A stretch of 64,000 nucleotides of DNA from Dryomyza anilis. Its lineage: Eukaryota; Arthropoda; Insecta; Diptera; Dryomyzidae. A program made the translations under genes and the position numbers. This document shows, piece after piece, positions 1 through 9,859 of this stretch; positions within the stretch are counted from its first letter, which is position 1; the number at the start of each line of letters is the position of its first letter. Where the stretch lies: the NCBI GenBank assembly GCA_951804985.1, contig OX638135.1:43476324-43540323 (forward strand), written 5' to 3'. The notes beneath the pieces are model-generated. The model ran no database searches, was not told the DNA's origin, and saw only the letters and a program-made list of their open reading frames with translations.

Positions 1-1209
1 TGGATTTACACGGCAATGATAAGACCGATGATATCGTATGCATCGGTAGTCTGGTGGAACAAGCTGTCCCGAAAATGCGTGACAACTAGTCTTGCCAAGA
101 TTCAGAGAACCGTGTGTCTGAGTGTTACGGGTGCCTTTCCCACTACACCTGGTCCAGCACTGAATGCAATCTTAAACCTACCACCACTTGACATCTTCAT
201 CAGAGGCGAAGCCATGAAAGGCTGCTGGAGACTAAAACGAGGTGGTTTCTGGTTTAATGTTCCCTGGAATATCTCTGACATTGCACTTGACACTCCATTA
301 GACACCTGTCTACTGGAGATGCCCTCTGATGCAATGATAACAGAAATATTACCAAGACGAAATTTTGAGGTCTGCCAACCTGACATTCAAGACTGGCTAA
401 CGCCTGACTGTGAGCCAGGTAGAGGGTCACACCGCATTTTCACAGACGGCTCCAGAACCGATCAGGGATCTGGTGCTGGAGTGTTTGTGGAACCGGATGA
501 CCGCAGACTTCACTTCGCCTTAGGCGACAATGCCTCGCTATTTCAAGCCGAAGTGTATGCTATACTTATTGCAATGGACTGTGGATGGCAGAACAGAGCG
601 ATATTTGTTTGCAGCGATAGTCAAGCAGCTCTTATGGCTTTGAACAACCAGGTCATCACATCCAAAATTGTACGTCAATGCAGATCACGTTTCAATTGTG
701 TTGGTAAATACAATACACTGAAACTGATTTGGGTGCCGGGCCATAAAGGAGTTTCGGGCAATGAAACATCTGACGGATTAGCACGTGCTGGATCTGAGGA
801 TAATCTATTTGGACCAGAACCTGTGCTTGGACTACCTGCATCTACGGGAAAATTCGTCATCAGCTCTTGGGTCGCCTCCGCACACAAGAGCAGATGGCTG
901 AATGAGACGAAATGCAGATTCTCCAAGCTCATGACACCGACGATAACCAAAAGAAAACTGACGGGACTTCTAACGGGACACAACGCATGTGAAAAACACA
1001 TGAACGCAATCGGCCTGGCCGAAAGCGCCTTATGTTCTGCCTGCTACGAAGAAACTGGCACCACAGAGCCCTATCTCTGTGATTGTCCAGCATTTTCTAG
1101 AATTAGAAGGCAGATCTTTGGCACAGACGTGATGAGAGAGGATCAGCTTCACTCTCTATCACACAATAGCCTTCTTAGATTCAATAATGAATCTAAGAAG
1201 TATCATTAA
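1..1209 (+). CDS. Non-LTR retrotransposon ORF2, C-terminal part (RT thumb and RNase H)
   Basis: The frame is open from the window edge to a TAA at 1207-1209, so the protein is cut off upstream by the window and the internal ATG at 16 is not its start. The first ~100 residues (MIRPMISYASVVWW, KIQRTVCLSVTGA) match the post-reverse-transcriptase region of I/R1/LOA-type elements. From about residue 140 there is an RNase H domain: FTDGSRTDQGSGAG, then AEVYAI, SDSQAAL and WVPGHKGVSGNETSD. This gives the expected D-E-D-D residues. A Cys/His-rich tail follows (CEKHMNAIGL, CSACYEE, YLCDCPAF). RNase H would remove the RNA template strand during target-primed reverse transcription. No stop or frameshift is seen, so this copy is younger than most neighbours. 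The exact clade (I, LOA, R1 or Outcast) is not settled. Confidence 0.9.
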   Translation, partial: WIYTAMIRPMISYASVVWWNKLSRKCVTTSLAKIQRTVCLSVTGAFPTTPGPALNAILNLPPLDIFIRGEAMKGCWRLKRGGFWFNVPWNISDIALDTPLDTCLLEMPSDAMITEILPRRNFEVCQPDIQDWLTPDCEPGRGSHRIFTDGSRTDQGSGAGVFVEPDDRRLHFALGDNASLFQAEVYAILIAMDCGWQNRAIFVCSDSQAALMALNNQVITSKIVRQCRSRFNCVGKYNTLKLIWVPGHKGVSGNETSDGLARAGSEDNLFGPEPVLGLPASTGKFVISSWVASAHKSRWLNETKCRFSKLMTPTITKRKLTGLLTGHNACEKHMNAIGLAESALCSACYEETGTTEPYLCDCPAFSRIRRQIFGTDVMREDQLHSLSHNSLLRFNNESKKYH

Positions 1210-1296
1210 AAACCAGGGAACTGGGTCACAGCACAATGGATATAACCCTGTCTAAGTGCTGTGGCTCTATTTTTTTATCCCACATTAAAAAAAAAA
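1210..1296 (+). other. 3' UTR and poly-A end of the non-LTR element
   Basis: Directly after the ORF2 stop, CACAGCAC and GTGCTGTG can pair as an 8-bp stem around a ~21-nt loop. A run of ten A follows at about 1287-1296. A 3' stem-loop and A-tail are typical of the element's reverse-transcriptase recognition end. The stem is seen in the sequence; its role is inferred. Confidence 0.6.
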
Positions 1297-1430
1297 GTGT
1301 GTTTATAAAGGGTTTTTCAACAGGGACGCTACAAAAGTAGAGCGAGAGGGACAGCAAACGACGATAACCATTATTGTAATAACCAATTATATAACCAATT
1401 TTGTAATGTCCCCAAGCAAGTGTGTTTATA
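1295..1430. repeat. 13-bp direct repeats flanking a 110-bp insert
   Basis: AAGTGTGTTTATA occurs at 1295-1307 and again at 1418-1430. The 110 bp between them (1308-1417) is not recognised. This looks like a target duplication around a short insertion, or the downstream target copy of the non-LTR element followed by a chance repeat. Confidence 0.4.
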
Positions 1431-1435
1431 CAATC

Positions 1436-1477
1436 ATCTAGTGCAGTGGTTCCCAACCTTTTTGGTATCGCGACCCC
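1436..1477. repeat. hAT terminal inverted repeat with adjoining 8-bp target half
   Basis: CAGTGGTTCCCAACCTTTTT at 1444 is the classic end of ZBED-type hAT transposons, followed by a GCGACCCC stretch. The preceding 8 bp, ATCTAGTG, carry the CTAG core often seen in hAT target duplications. The matching right-hand end and second target copy were not found before the polymerase pseudogene begins near 3.45 kb, so the element is truncated on that side. Confidence 0.7.
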
Positions 1478-1683
1478 CTTTTTAACTCCATAGGTCTCCT
1501 GCGACCCCCCTTTTAAAATAAAATTGAGATAATTTGATTATTATTTAGTTTATTTCATTTTTATATAAAATATTTGTACTTTGTATTGAGATCACTTGAG
1601 AATGTTTACTTTTTATAAAATGATTTTAAATATAAAAAATATATGTTTTAGTATATATTTTTATGAAGAAATCGCCTGGATTT

Positions 1684-3332
1684 TTAATTTGACACTTGTG
1701 ATTGCATCTGTGAAACCAGTTTATAAATTTGCGGGTGTGTTGTAGTTAAAGCTAGTCGCATATCATGTTCGGCATCCAATTTGTTTCTTTGCTTGGTTTT
1801 GATGTTAACAACGCATAACGTGGAAAATGCTGTTTCACATAGAAAGGTGGACGTAAATGGAAGTAAAAGTCGAATGAAAATTATTCTGATGTTGGGATAT
1901 ATTTTATACATGGAGCACCAGAATTTGGATATCGATAGATCGTTAAACAAAGCACGTGCCGAGGAATCATTTCGTAGATCCAATAATTTGTCCTGAACTT
2001 TATCTTGAACGCGAGTTACATCCAAAGAAGTTGAAAATGGATTTCGTAATAGAGCAGTTTCATCTATTCTGAGATCTGGGAAATACCGTTTCATTTCATT
2101 TTCAAGAGATTGAAGATGGTCAGTAATCTCTTGTTTATCGCCACTCAAAACACTGCAAAGTTTTTCGAACATAGCTACGTTTCCTAAATTCACTTTTCGT
2201 CGGCAGTTTAGTAGTTTGCATACAAATGCTCGCAGATTGTCTTCAAATTGTATAATATTTTTGTCTTTTCTTGAAGTTTCAAGTTTACTTTATTCAACCG
2301 ATCTAAAATTTCTGCTAAGTAAGCAATTCGTTGAACCCAAACAATATCAATAAAGATTTCTGCGAGATCTGATTTGCCCTGTATATCTAGAAATGACTTT
2401 ATTTCATCCTTCAGCTCATATACACGATTCACAACATTTCCCTTTGACAACCAACGAACAGCAGTATAGTACAAAAGAACTTCATGGTCCGAGCCCATTT
2501 CGTTACAAAGTTCTTTAAACAAACGTGTGTTGAGAGCTCCACCTTTGATGAAATTCACAATTTTTATAAGTGAATCAAGTGCCTCCTGTAGAGGCGTTGG
2601 AAGAGTTCTGCAGGCCAGTGCATATCGGTGAATCATATAGTGAGTTCCCTTTGCTTGCGGGGCAATTTTTTTACTTTCGTCTGAAATTCTGACTTCAATC
2701 CTAGCATGGCTGGCGCTCCATCAGTACAAACACCACAAACTTTTCCCCACGACAATTCTTCAGACTCAAAAAATGTGATTATAATTTGATATTATGCAAA
2801 TTATAATCACATTTTTTGAGCTTTTATAGTATTCTGAAGTGGCTTACAAAACAAAAATTCTTCCTTGATATCATCTGCTTTAATATATTTCACAAATAAA
2901 AGTAGTTGAGCAAATGAACTCACATCGGTTGATTCATCAACCTGAAACGAAAACAAGGGCGATTTCGTCACAAACTTGCTTCACCGAGAACTAATTTGAC
3001 CATCTTCATCATGCAGGGCTTAATTAACGTTTTTCCGACAGTGTGGGGTTTTTCTTGTTGCGCAATTTTTAGTGCTACTTCATATGAAGAGCAGACTACC
3101 CCTTCGTTCTGTTGTTGAAAACTTCCGGTAGAATCAATCCTCATACGCTTAAGCTCAGTTTCATGACGTCGAAAGAATTGTAAATTCTTCCATTATGTTT
3201 GGAATGCTTTGTATCGAAGTGGCCTTTGAGTTTTGAATGTTTCAAAGATTCAGCACTAAGAACTATCTCACATAACACGCATTGCGGTCTCTCAACATCA
3301 CTGCTACTCAAGGTAGTGAAACCAAATTTCAA
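1684..3332 (-). pseudogene. hAT transposase, ZBED5/SCAND3-like, broken
   Basis: Read on the minus strand, the pieces come in family order. A BED zinc finger (PQCVLCEIVL and HFDTKHSKH) lies at 3332-3141. A catalytic-core block with VCGVCTDGAPAMLG lies near 2750-2690. MIHRYALACRTLP through AVRWLSKGNVV lies at 2636-2208. The C-terminal hAT dimerisation block lies at 2193-1684, with TSTFLCETAFSTLCVVNIKTK resembling the conserved W/F-CE-FS-L region. Frameshifts and stops separate the blocks, and a 56-bp palindrome interrupts the core at 2765-2820. The enzyme would cut and paste the element using the ends represented at 1444. This copy cannot encode a working protein. Part of the middle (about 2830-3140) is only weakly recognisable. 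Confidence 0.85.
2765..2820. repeat. Perfect 24-bp hairpin inside the hAT transposase relic
   Basis: Arm 2765-2788 is the exact reverse complement of arm 2797-2820, with an 8-nt loop ATATTATG. The arm is AT-rich with a central TGTGATTATAA. Pairing stops at both arm ends. It sits just upstream (transposase sense) of the CTDGAPAM core. Confidence 0.9.
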
Positions 3333-3447
3333 ATAATCATCTGAATATTAACGCATTTTTGCCATTTGAAGTGTTTTTGAAAGTTGCAGTTTTCTTTTAT
3401 CAAATATTTTAAATTTCGGCTTGATCTTATTATATACATTTCTCTCA

Positions 3448-5147
3448 TTATAACTTTCTTATAGTAAAGACTTGTTTTATAATCATGAATAGTAAATGTT
3501 TTACTAACTGATTTTTTAACACCTTTTGATGTTGGTATATCATTTTCAACAGTGAAAAAGTATGCTTTGGGTTTGACATATTATTTCTTTCATTATTTTC
3601 ATCTTTCATCAAACCCACAACTTTGAAATTATTATTATGATGATAACAATATATATTAGGATACTTATAACTAGAAATGTCAAAAATGTAATTTGATGCA
3701 TGTTTTTTCAACATCTTCATAAATGTCTTTATAGATATCATTTGTTTTAATGTGAACTATAAGAGAATCTGTGTCCGTATAAGCTAATCTTACATTTCTA
3801 TTAAATTTAATTTTTAAGTAATTATAATAGAAGTCTTCCATTTCGATAGATCTAATACACAAAAACCTGAATAAATGGTTTTATTTTACTTAACTTTAAG
3901 AATATTAGTTCTGCTATGGAATGCTGGATTTGCTATTATCTATCTGGCTCCTTAAACTTTACCATTATTCTCCAAATGACAACAAATGTTTACATTTCTT
4001 CTATTTTTTACATTTTCCATAGTTTTATCATAAACTGAATTATTCATTAATTTATGTATTCGGAAATATATACTTTTTGAGCCAGCAACTTTGTGAAAAC
4101 TCTAAAATTCTATGTACTTTTTTTTTTAAATTAGACCATTTTTTATACATTCTTGAAGCATTTTATAATGAATTTTATACCTATTCTTATTATTAAGATC
4201 TGCTATAAGTTTTTTAGAATTAGAATTGCAAGAAGGTGGTGTTTTATTTTCTGGACAATACGGAAAATCAATATGTAAATAATGAATTGAATAAGGATAT
4301 TCTAAGTCTACTTCAAAAATATATCCTTTAGAACAATGTTCATTAATAGATTTGAGTTTTTCAATAGTAAACTCGGTAATTTTAGATGACTCTAAAAATC
4401 TAAATTCTTTAAAAGGTAACGGCTGTGACATTGCATAACCATATAAATTATTTGCGTCATAATACATTATATATGATGAACATTTAGATTTATCAAAGTT
4501 AAGCATATATTTATTATTGGCTTTTACATGTCTAATCGAGCATTGTGTTAAACCTCCACGAATACCGTCTTGAATAAAAGTATACATTTTAATATCGGTA
4601 ATTAGTTCATCTTGAGCATAGCATCCCAAGATAATCCTGGAGGAGTGAAGTAATGACAAGGATCAAGCTCATATATTTTTAGACAAATTTTTCAAGAATT
4701 CTCAAAAACATCCGCAAGTAAGACAACATTACACTTTAGGTATATTTCTAAATAATATTTTAAAGATTTACAATTTAAAATGTTCCAAACATTCAGAGCA
4801 TAAGCATAGTTATCTTCAGAACACTCTTCATTAATTAATCTATTAAAAAACCTAACTTTAGCAGGTAATTGATCTTCCTTTAACCTATTAAAGCTATCTA
4901 AATAATCATAAGGAAAAACACCTTTTCTATAAAATATCTTATAAGAATTATTGTAAAAAACCTTTTTAGTTATATGGATTTACTCGTCATTTAGAGTCAA
5001 TCCATAGGTTGCTAGGTAAAAATCTAAATGAATATATAAATCCAAGTTGAAAACTATGATCTTTAGTCAAATTTATAGTTTTTGTTATAGATATAAAAAC
5101 CTCTTTATTAAGAGCTATAATATCTCTATCAGATCATATTTTGATAA
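3448..5147 (-). pseudogene. Family B (protein-primed) DNA polymerase, C-terminal half
   Basis: Minus-strand reading gives, in order: FRFLPSNL near 5020; KGVFPYDYLDSFNRL and a YLKCNVVLLADVFE block (4940-4690); LDPCHYFTPPGLSWDAM; motif A as YYDANNLYGYAMSQPLP (about 4470-4410); motif B as MNNSVYDKTMENV (about 4015-4055), where the usual NSxYG glycine reads as aspartate; motif C as YTDTDSL (about 3780); and a VVGLMKDENN tail near 3600. This order and wording match the DNA_pol_B_2 polymerases of Polinton/Maverick elements, adintoviruses and relatives, which replicate linear DNA from a protein primer. Stops and frameshifts make it a relic. The N-terminal half lies at 9860-11140, beyond an inserted Gypsy element. 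No capsid, integrase or protease of such an element was recognised here. Confidence 0.85.
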
Positions 5148-5150
5148 TTA

Positions 5151-5270
5151 TTTTCCGTCTCTTTCTAACACATTGCTTAGTGCGCTGAATTCTCTTGCAT
5201 CTCATTTATTATTGGTGATTGCTTGCACTATGGGGCAAATTACATCTTTTCGTAGCACTGCCCTCCACCT
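5151..5270 (-). repeat. gypsy-1 3' LTR remnant plus polypurine tract
   Basis: 5151-5257 aligns by eye to the outer end of the gypsy-2 LTR (CCGTCTCTTTCTAACACATT, then GGGGCAAATTACATC). The neighbouring CTGCCCTCCACCT (5258-5270) reads AGGTGGAGGGCAG on the minus strand. That is a polypurine tract in the right place to prime plus-strand DNA synthesis. The LTR edge is mutated (TTCGTAGCA for TTCGTAACA). Confidence 0.8.
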
Positions 5271-5294
5271 AAATCTGTTCGTCCCGAACAGATG

Positions 5295-7890
5295 TTAATC
5301 CTCTGTATCCCTATACGGCGCCAACCGTTCTAAATGTACTATTTTCATTTTTCGTCTAACCCCTGCAGTATTCTGAATCCGATATACGACATCGTTAATT
5401 CTTTTAATTATCTTGTATGGTCCTTCCCAGTCTGTTTGTAGCATATGGGATAAACCTTTTCTTCTTTGTGGGTTATAGAGCAAAATAAGTTCTCCTTCCG
5501 TAAATCCCTCTGAATTTGCGCGCAAGTCATATCTGGACTTCATCTTATCACTCGCAAATTGTGTACGTTGCCTTACAAACTGATGCACTTCGTTCATTTC
5601 TTCACTTTTTCTGGAAATATAATCGTGTAGAGGAATTCCAACTGAAGGACTCGTACCAAGCTTTAAAACCGCAGGTAATCTTAAGTCTGTTCCAAAAACA
5701 ATATTAGATGGTGAAGCTGCAAGCTGTGTATCCCAATATTTTTTATTTTTATCATCTACTTTTCTGAGATACTCTTCCAAAGTACGATTGAATCTTTCCA
5801 CCATGCCGTCAGATTGCGGGTGCAAAGGCGTTGTTCGTGTATGTTGAGTACTTTGCATATTTCCTTAAAAACTGCAGACTCTTCCTTGATCTGAATAAAA
5901 TTCCAATGGTACTCCAAAACGGCTTACCCAGTTGTTAACTAATGCATCCGCAACTGTTGTGGCTTCTTGATTCTGCATTAGATGCACTACTGGCACATAC
6001 TTATTACCCGCATCACTGATTGGAAACGGCCCGGCGACATCCATGGCAATACGCTCGAATGGTGCTCCCACGTTGTACTGATGAATCTTGTCGCGACTTC
6101 TGACTGTTGGTCCTTTTGCTGCGGCTCCAATGGGCAACTGACTCTTGGCATCCAACCCAATAAAAACGTTTCTTTACCTTCTCGACCGTTAATATCTCTT
6201 TTGTTTTTGACTTGGGAACAACAATCAAACTTCGGGTCTTTGAACTGATGTAACCATCTCAGTGCTGCGTGATCGGTTCTCAAGTGAAACTCTTGACCGT
6301 ACAGATATTTGTGGACATTTTTTACACTTTCGATTACAACAAAAGCTCCCTCCTGGTGCCAAAGTAATTTCGCTCTGGCTTGGACAGGATTTCAATGTAG
6401 TATGCGATCTTTTTCTTGGTCATTGATCACTTGAGAGAGAACTCCGTATCCATTTGCATCCGTGTCAAGTACAAATTTTTCACCTGGAATTGGATACGCA
6501 ATAATTGGTGCCGAGCACATTAATTCTTTCAGTTTCAAAAACGCTTTATCTTGATCATCGGCCCATTGAAAAGCTCGGGTGGTTTCTTGTTAACTCGTGA
6601 AGACTACTGGCAACATTGGCAAAACCCGGAACAAATCTTCTGTAGTAAGTACATAGCCCCAAGAAGCTTCGACCTTCCCTTCGACCACCTTCTGTGGTAA
6701 CTCGATGACCCAGATACTTAACTTCTTTCTTGAAAAGTGAGCATTTATTAGGGCTAAGTTTCAGTCCTGCACTTTCCAATCGGAGAAATACTTCCTCCAA
6801 GTTTTTTAAATGCTCGTCGAAGTCTTTACCCATGACAATTATGTCGTCAACACCCAGAAAAAAAAACCATATATATAATGGTTTTTAACTATTAAAAATA
6901 GTCAATAGGATAAATTATTGTTTTAATCGGAAAATACCATTAAATACTAGAAAATACCATGACATTGAGTTTATATAAAAAGATTTATTTTTTGTATACT
7001 ACTAAATACCGATTTTAATGGGATTTGAGGGAATTTTTTTCTGGGTGAAGATATACGAGGCAAGTTTTCCAGTGTAAACCTTTCAATACATGTTTTATTA
7101 ACCGCTCAAATGTTGCTGGGGCATTGCATAACCATAATCCATCGCCAGTACTGAATGCAGTCTTCTCTCCGCTTTCCAAGTCCAACGTAAAAAACCATTT
7201 TGCATTAGAGAGTTTATCCAAGGTATCGTCGATTCTAGGTAATGGATAGCTATCTTTCTTGGTTACATCATTTAACTTTCGCTAATCCACGCAAAACCGT
7301 GTAGATGCCTCTTGACACCTTCCTATTACTGCTCCCTTTTTAATTAATTTAGACGAATTTTCCATATTGAAAACACTTATTGGTACAACTTTGTCTTGTG
7401 TTGCATCTACTAGTGTTCTTCCGACAACAATATTTCTTCTGCTCATTTGCTTATCATTCGCTTTAATTTCGCCCATACAACTGCTTCTCATTTTGGTGTT
7501 ATTTTTCTATTTTTATGTGCAATAACTTGTTTAAGTCTGGGGGCTCTGGTCACACTCTATGTTTATTAGAATCTCCGTATTAGCATAACTTAAAATTTTT
7601 CTTGTTAAATCCAGTGGGAACCCTCCTTATCATGAAGTCCATGCCAAGTATTATTTCATCCACTATTTTCGCCACTATAAAATCATGTTCAACTGTCGTA
7701 GTGCCAATAGTGACTTCCTTGGTAATTTTTCCTGTGATTGAAGCCTCTTCCCCTGTCGCTGTTTGCAATCTTATTCCGATAAGCGGTTCTATTTCGTCCC
7801 TAACAAAGGTACTTATTATTATTGAGTGTGAAGTTCCCGTATCCAACGTTACCATATAGGCTCCACAATCAATTAGCCCCTTGACAGTTA
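5295..7890 (-). pseudogene. gypsy-1 pol: protease, RT, RNase H, integrase
   Basis: Fragments on the minus strand run from protease (7855-7580, catalytic LDTGTSHS and flap-side ILGMDFM), through RT pieces (7491-7015 and 6833-6555, with LSPNKCSLFKKEVKYLGHRV) and RNase H traces (RTDHAALRWLHQF near 6283), to integrase (6155-5295). The integrase keeps the first core aspartate (AMDVAGPF) and the PLHPQSDGMVERFNRTLEEY block with the catalytic glutamate. Frames shift many times, so no polyprotein can be made. The RT YLDD motif was destroyed by the MITE insertion at 6851-7047. It is complementary evidence to gypsy-2: this copy still has the protease DTG and the integrase D that gypsy-2 has lost. Confidence 0.85.
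6851..7047. mobile_element. 197-bp MITE in the gypsy-1 RT
   Basis: The ends are near-perfect inverted repeats: CACCCAGAAAAAAA at the left and its complement at the right. The gypsy-2 counterpart has the uninterrupted target (TCATCAAGGTATAC), so the insertion point is known. AA flanks each side as a 2-bp duplication, not the TA of canonical mariners. The interior (GATAAATTATT, TTTTAATCGG, ATTAAATACT) is shared with the 190-bp MITE at 56939-57128, so both are one family. Confidence 0.8.
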
Positions 7891-7942
7891 AACTATTCGA
7901 CTTTCGAGCAATTTGTGAAATGACTCGAAGAACTGACTCGTT

Positions 7943-9314
7943 TTAGTTTAAAGATGGTTTAAAATAGGTGTTATTTTTTTCATGATTATGTCTCTCTTCT
8001 CGACTGTGTACCTCTGTGGATTGAGGTAATGAGCGCTTGCTTTTTTTACGACAGTCACGTGCCATATGCCCATCACAGTTGTAACATTTGAATTGGGTAT
8101 CTTTGTTGGCTGATGTGTGTTCAGTTTTAACGCCTGCTTTAACTACTTGGCCCACTACTTGAAATAAATCATCGTTCTCCACATCAATTCTACGCGCCTT
8201 TGGAGCCGATCGGCACAACGCATTTGCTGTCTCCTGTATTGGAGCTATGGTAACCGTTTCCGTAAATGTTACCTTGGGCGCAATCACTGTTGCACGTTTT
8301 GTCTCCTGATCGCGTGTGCCATCAACGAACGCATATGTCTTGCACTTTTCTAAGAAATCACTCGTTGAATCTGCATACGCCTGAAAAGTTTCGCAATTTC
8401 GTTGCATTCTGCCTTTCAGCTGTTTCATGTGTATCTGTTTCATGTGATCACTGCCATATTTGCATTGCAGCCATAACCGCCAAATACCTATTTCTATCAC
8501 TTTCGGGAACAGTCTGCAATACTTCGGCTGCACCACCTTTTAGCGCCAAGATAAGTGCGACTACGCTGTCCATCGATTACATACAGCCGTGGTCTCAAAT
8601 TGCTGCTTGGAAATGTTGAACGCTGTGGTTCAATTATACTTCGCCGATTTCAACCTCGTACCACTGGCAACATGCATTATCTGTAGTAAATTGACATCTT
8701 CTTGTATTTTCTGTAGCTTTTTGTCGAAACCATTTTCCAATTTTTCATATTTCTCATCAGCGTTATTTTCCAACCTTTGAAATTTGTCATCCATACTCAC
8801 TTCCATGTCATTTACAAGTGCCTGAAGTTCGTTCTCTTTTGCATGGAGTATATTAAAAACTTCCAGAAGCTGCTTCGAATAATCCTGCATCTGTTCTTCC
8901 ACTTTTACTTGATGTTGGTTGGAATTTTCTTGAAGTTTCTCCATTTTAGTTTGATGCTGTTTTGAATTTTTAGAAGTTCTGTTTTAAATTGATTGGAATT
9001 TTCTTGGAGCTTCTTTTCCATTTTGTTGGCATTTTCTTGAAACTGTTTGGAATTTTCTCGGAATTTTCTAGAAACTGTTGTTGAATAGCTCCGAGCAACT
9101 GGCTCATGTCAAAACTTTGCTCAGGATCGACACCTTTTGATGACGTAGTTGCAACTTCCACTTCAAACTCGTGCTCCGCGAGAACAATACCTTGGGCCTC
9201 TAATTCTTCCATTAGGCGTTTTTGCAGCTCTACTTTCGTACCAGCAGTGGGAAGATCACGATTCGCCAGCTCCTTTTTCAGCTGGTCGATTTTAAGTTGA
9301 CCAAATTTCACCAT
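7943..9314 (-). pseudogene. gypsy-1 Gag with SAP-like N terminus and CCHC knuckle
   Basis: The start ATG at 9314 lies about a dozen bases past the primer-binding site. The first ~45 residues, with LKIDQLKKELANRDL and GTKVELQKRLMEEL, match the SAP helix-extended-helix DNA-binding motif. A coiled-coil section follows (KLEENADEKYEKLENGF-like heptads, 8944-8630), then a capsid-like region, then one zinc knuckle, CYNCDGHMARDC (about 8090-8050). Gag would package the element RNA. At least two frameshifts split it (near 8960 and 8600). Confidence 0.8.
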
Positions 9315-9344
9315 TTTGTATCACAATCCCACATCTGACACCAA

Positions 9345-9849
9345 TGTTAAGAAAATTAAGTCTACGGAAAACTGTTCTACGAGTTCGTATCGCTGGATTG
9401 TGTACAAAATAAAAACACACTATTATTTGGTTTTAACTAGTATTATTTCAACTAGTATTAATTAACTTTATTTATTTAAATAACAACTTAAAGAATAATC
9501 ACTTATATCAACTGCTGAATTTCTACAATTTAGCTTAACAATGTTCACTCACGAGACGCACTAGTTCACTATCAAATCACAACTGAATGCGGCGGCCTTA
9601 TATACTGCAGGCATCAGTTCGACAAGCATCGAATTGTTTCGAGAAACTTCTTCTCGTTTCGTGAACGACGCATACTATTGGTATCTCATTCGCACTCATG
9701 TGTTTTAATGTGTTGATCTTCAATCTCACATTGCTTAGTGCGCTGAATTATTTTCAGTCTCTTTCTAACACATTGCTTAATACGCTAAATTGTCTTGCGT
9801 CTTGTTTATTATTGTTGATTGCTTGCACTATGGGGCAAATTACATCTTT
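9345..9849 (-). repeat. gypsy-1 5' LTR
   Basis: The sequence matches the gypsy-2 LTRs along its length, including GTTCTACGAGTTCGTATCGC, TATATACTGCAGGCATCAG and the GGGGCAAATTACATCTT end. The inner edge reads TGTTAAGAAAATT (mutated from TGTTACGAAAATT), and the outer TCGTAACA is missing. PBS at about 9325-9343 has one mismatch to the tRNA-Leu-type site seen in gypsy-2. Confidence 0.85.
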
Positions 9850-9859
9850 ATATATAAAT

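Larger units (their letters stand above)
5151..9849 (-). mobile_element. gypsy-1: decayed Ty3/Gypsy LTR retrotransposon
   Basis: Transcribed leftward, it has the same layout as gypsy-2 (15.6-21.35 kb): 5' LTR (9345-9849), tRNA-Leu-type primer site, gag, protease, RT, RNase H, integrase, PPT and a remnant 3' LTR (5151-5257). All ORFs are broken. A 197-bp MITE lies in the RT (6851-7047). The 3' LTR keeps only its first ~107 bp, and the outer edge of the 5' LTR lacks the terminal TCGTAACA. The element separates the two halves of a DNA polymerase pseudogene, but roughly 100 polymerase codons are missing at the junction, so the original insertion was followed by deletion at both edges. Confidence 0.85.

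Noticed and set aside
102..1001. Antisense frames over the first non-LTR element
   Set aside because: They are shadows of the RNase H coding strand, which has clear catalytic motifs.
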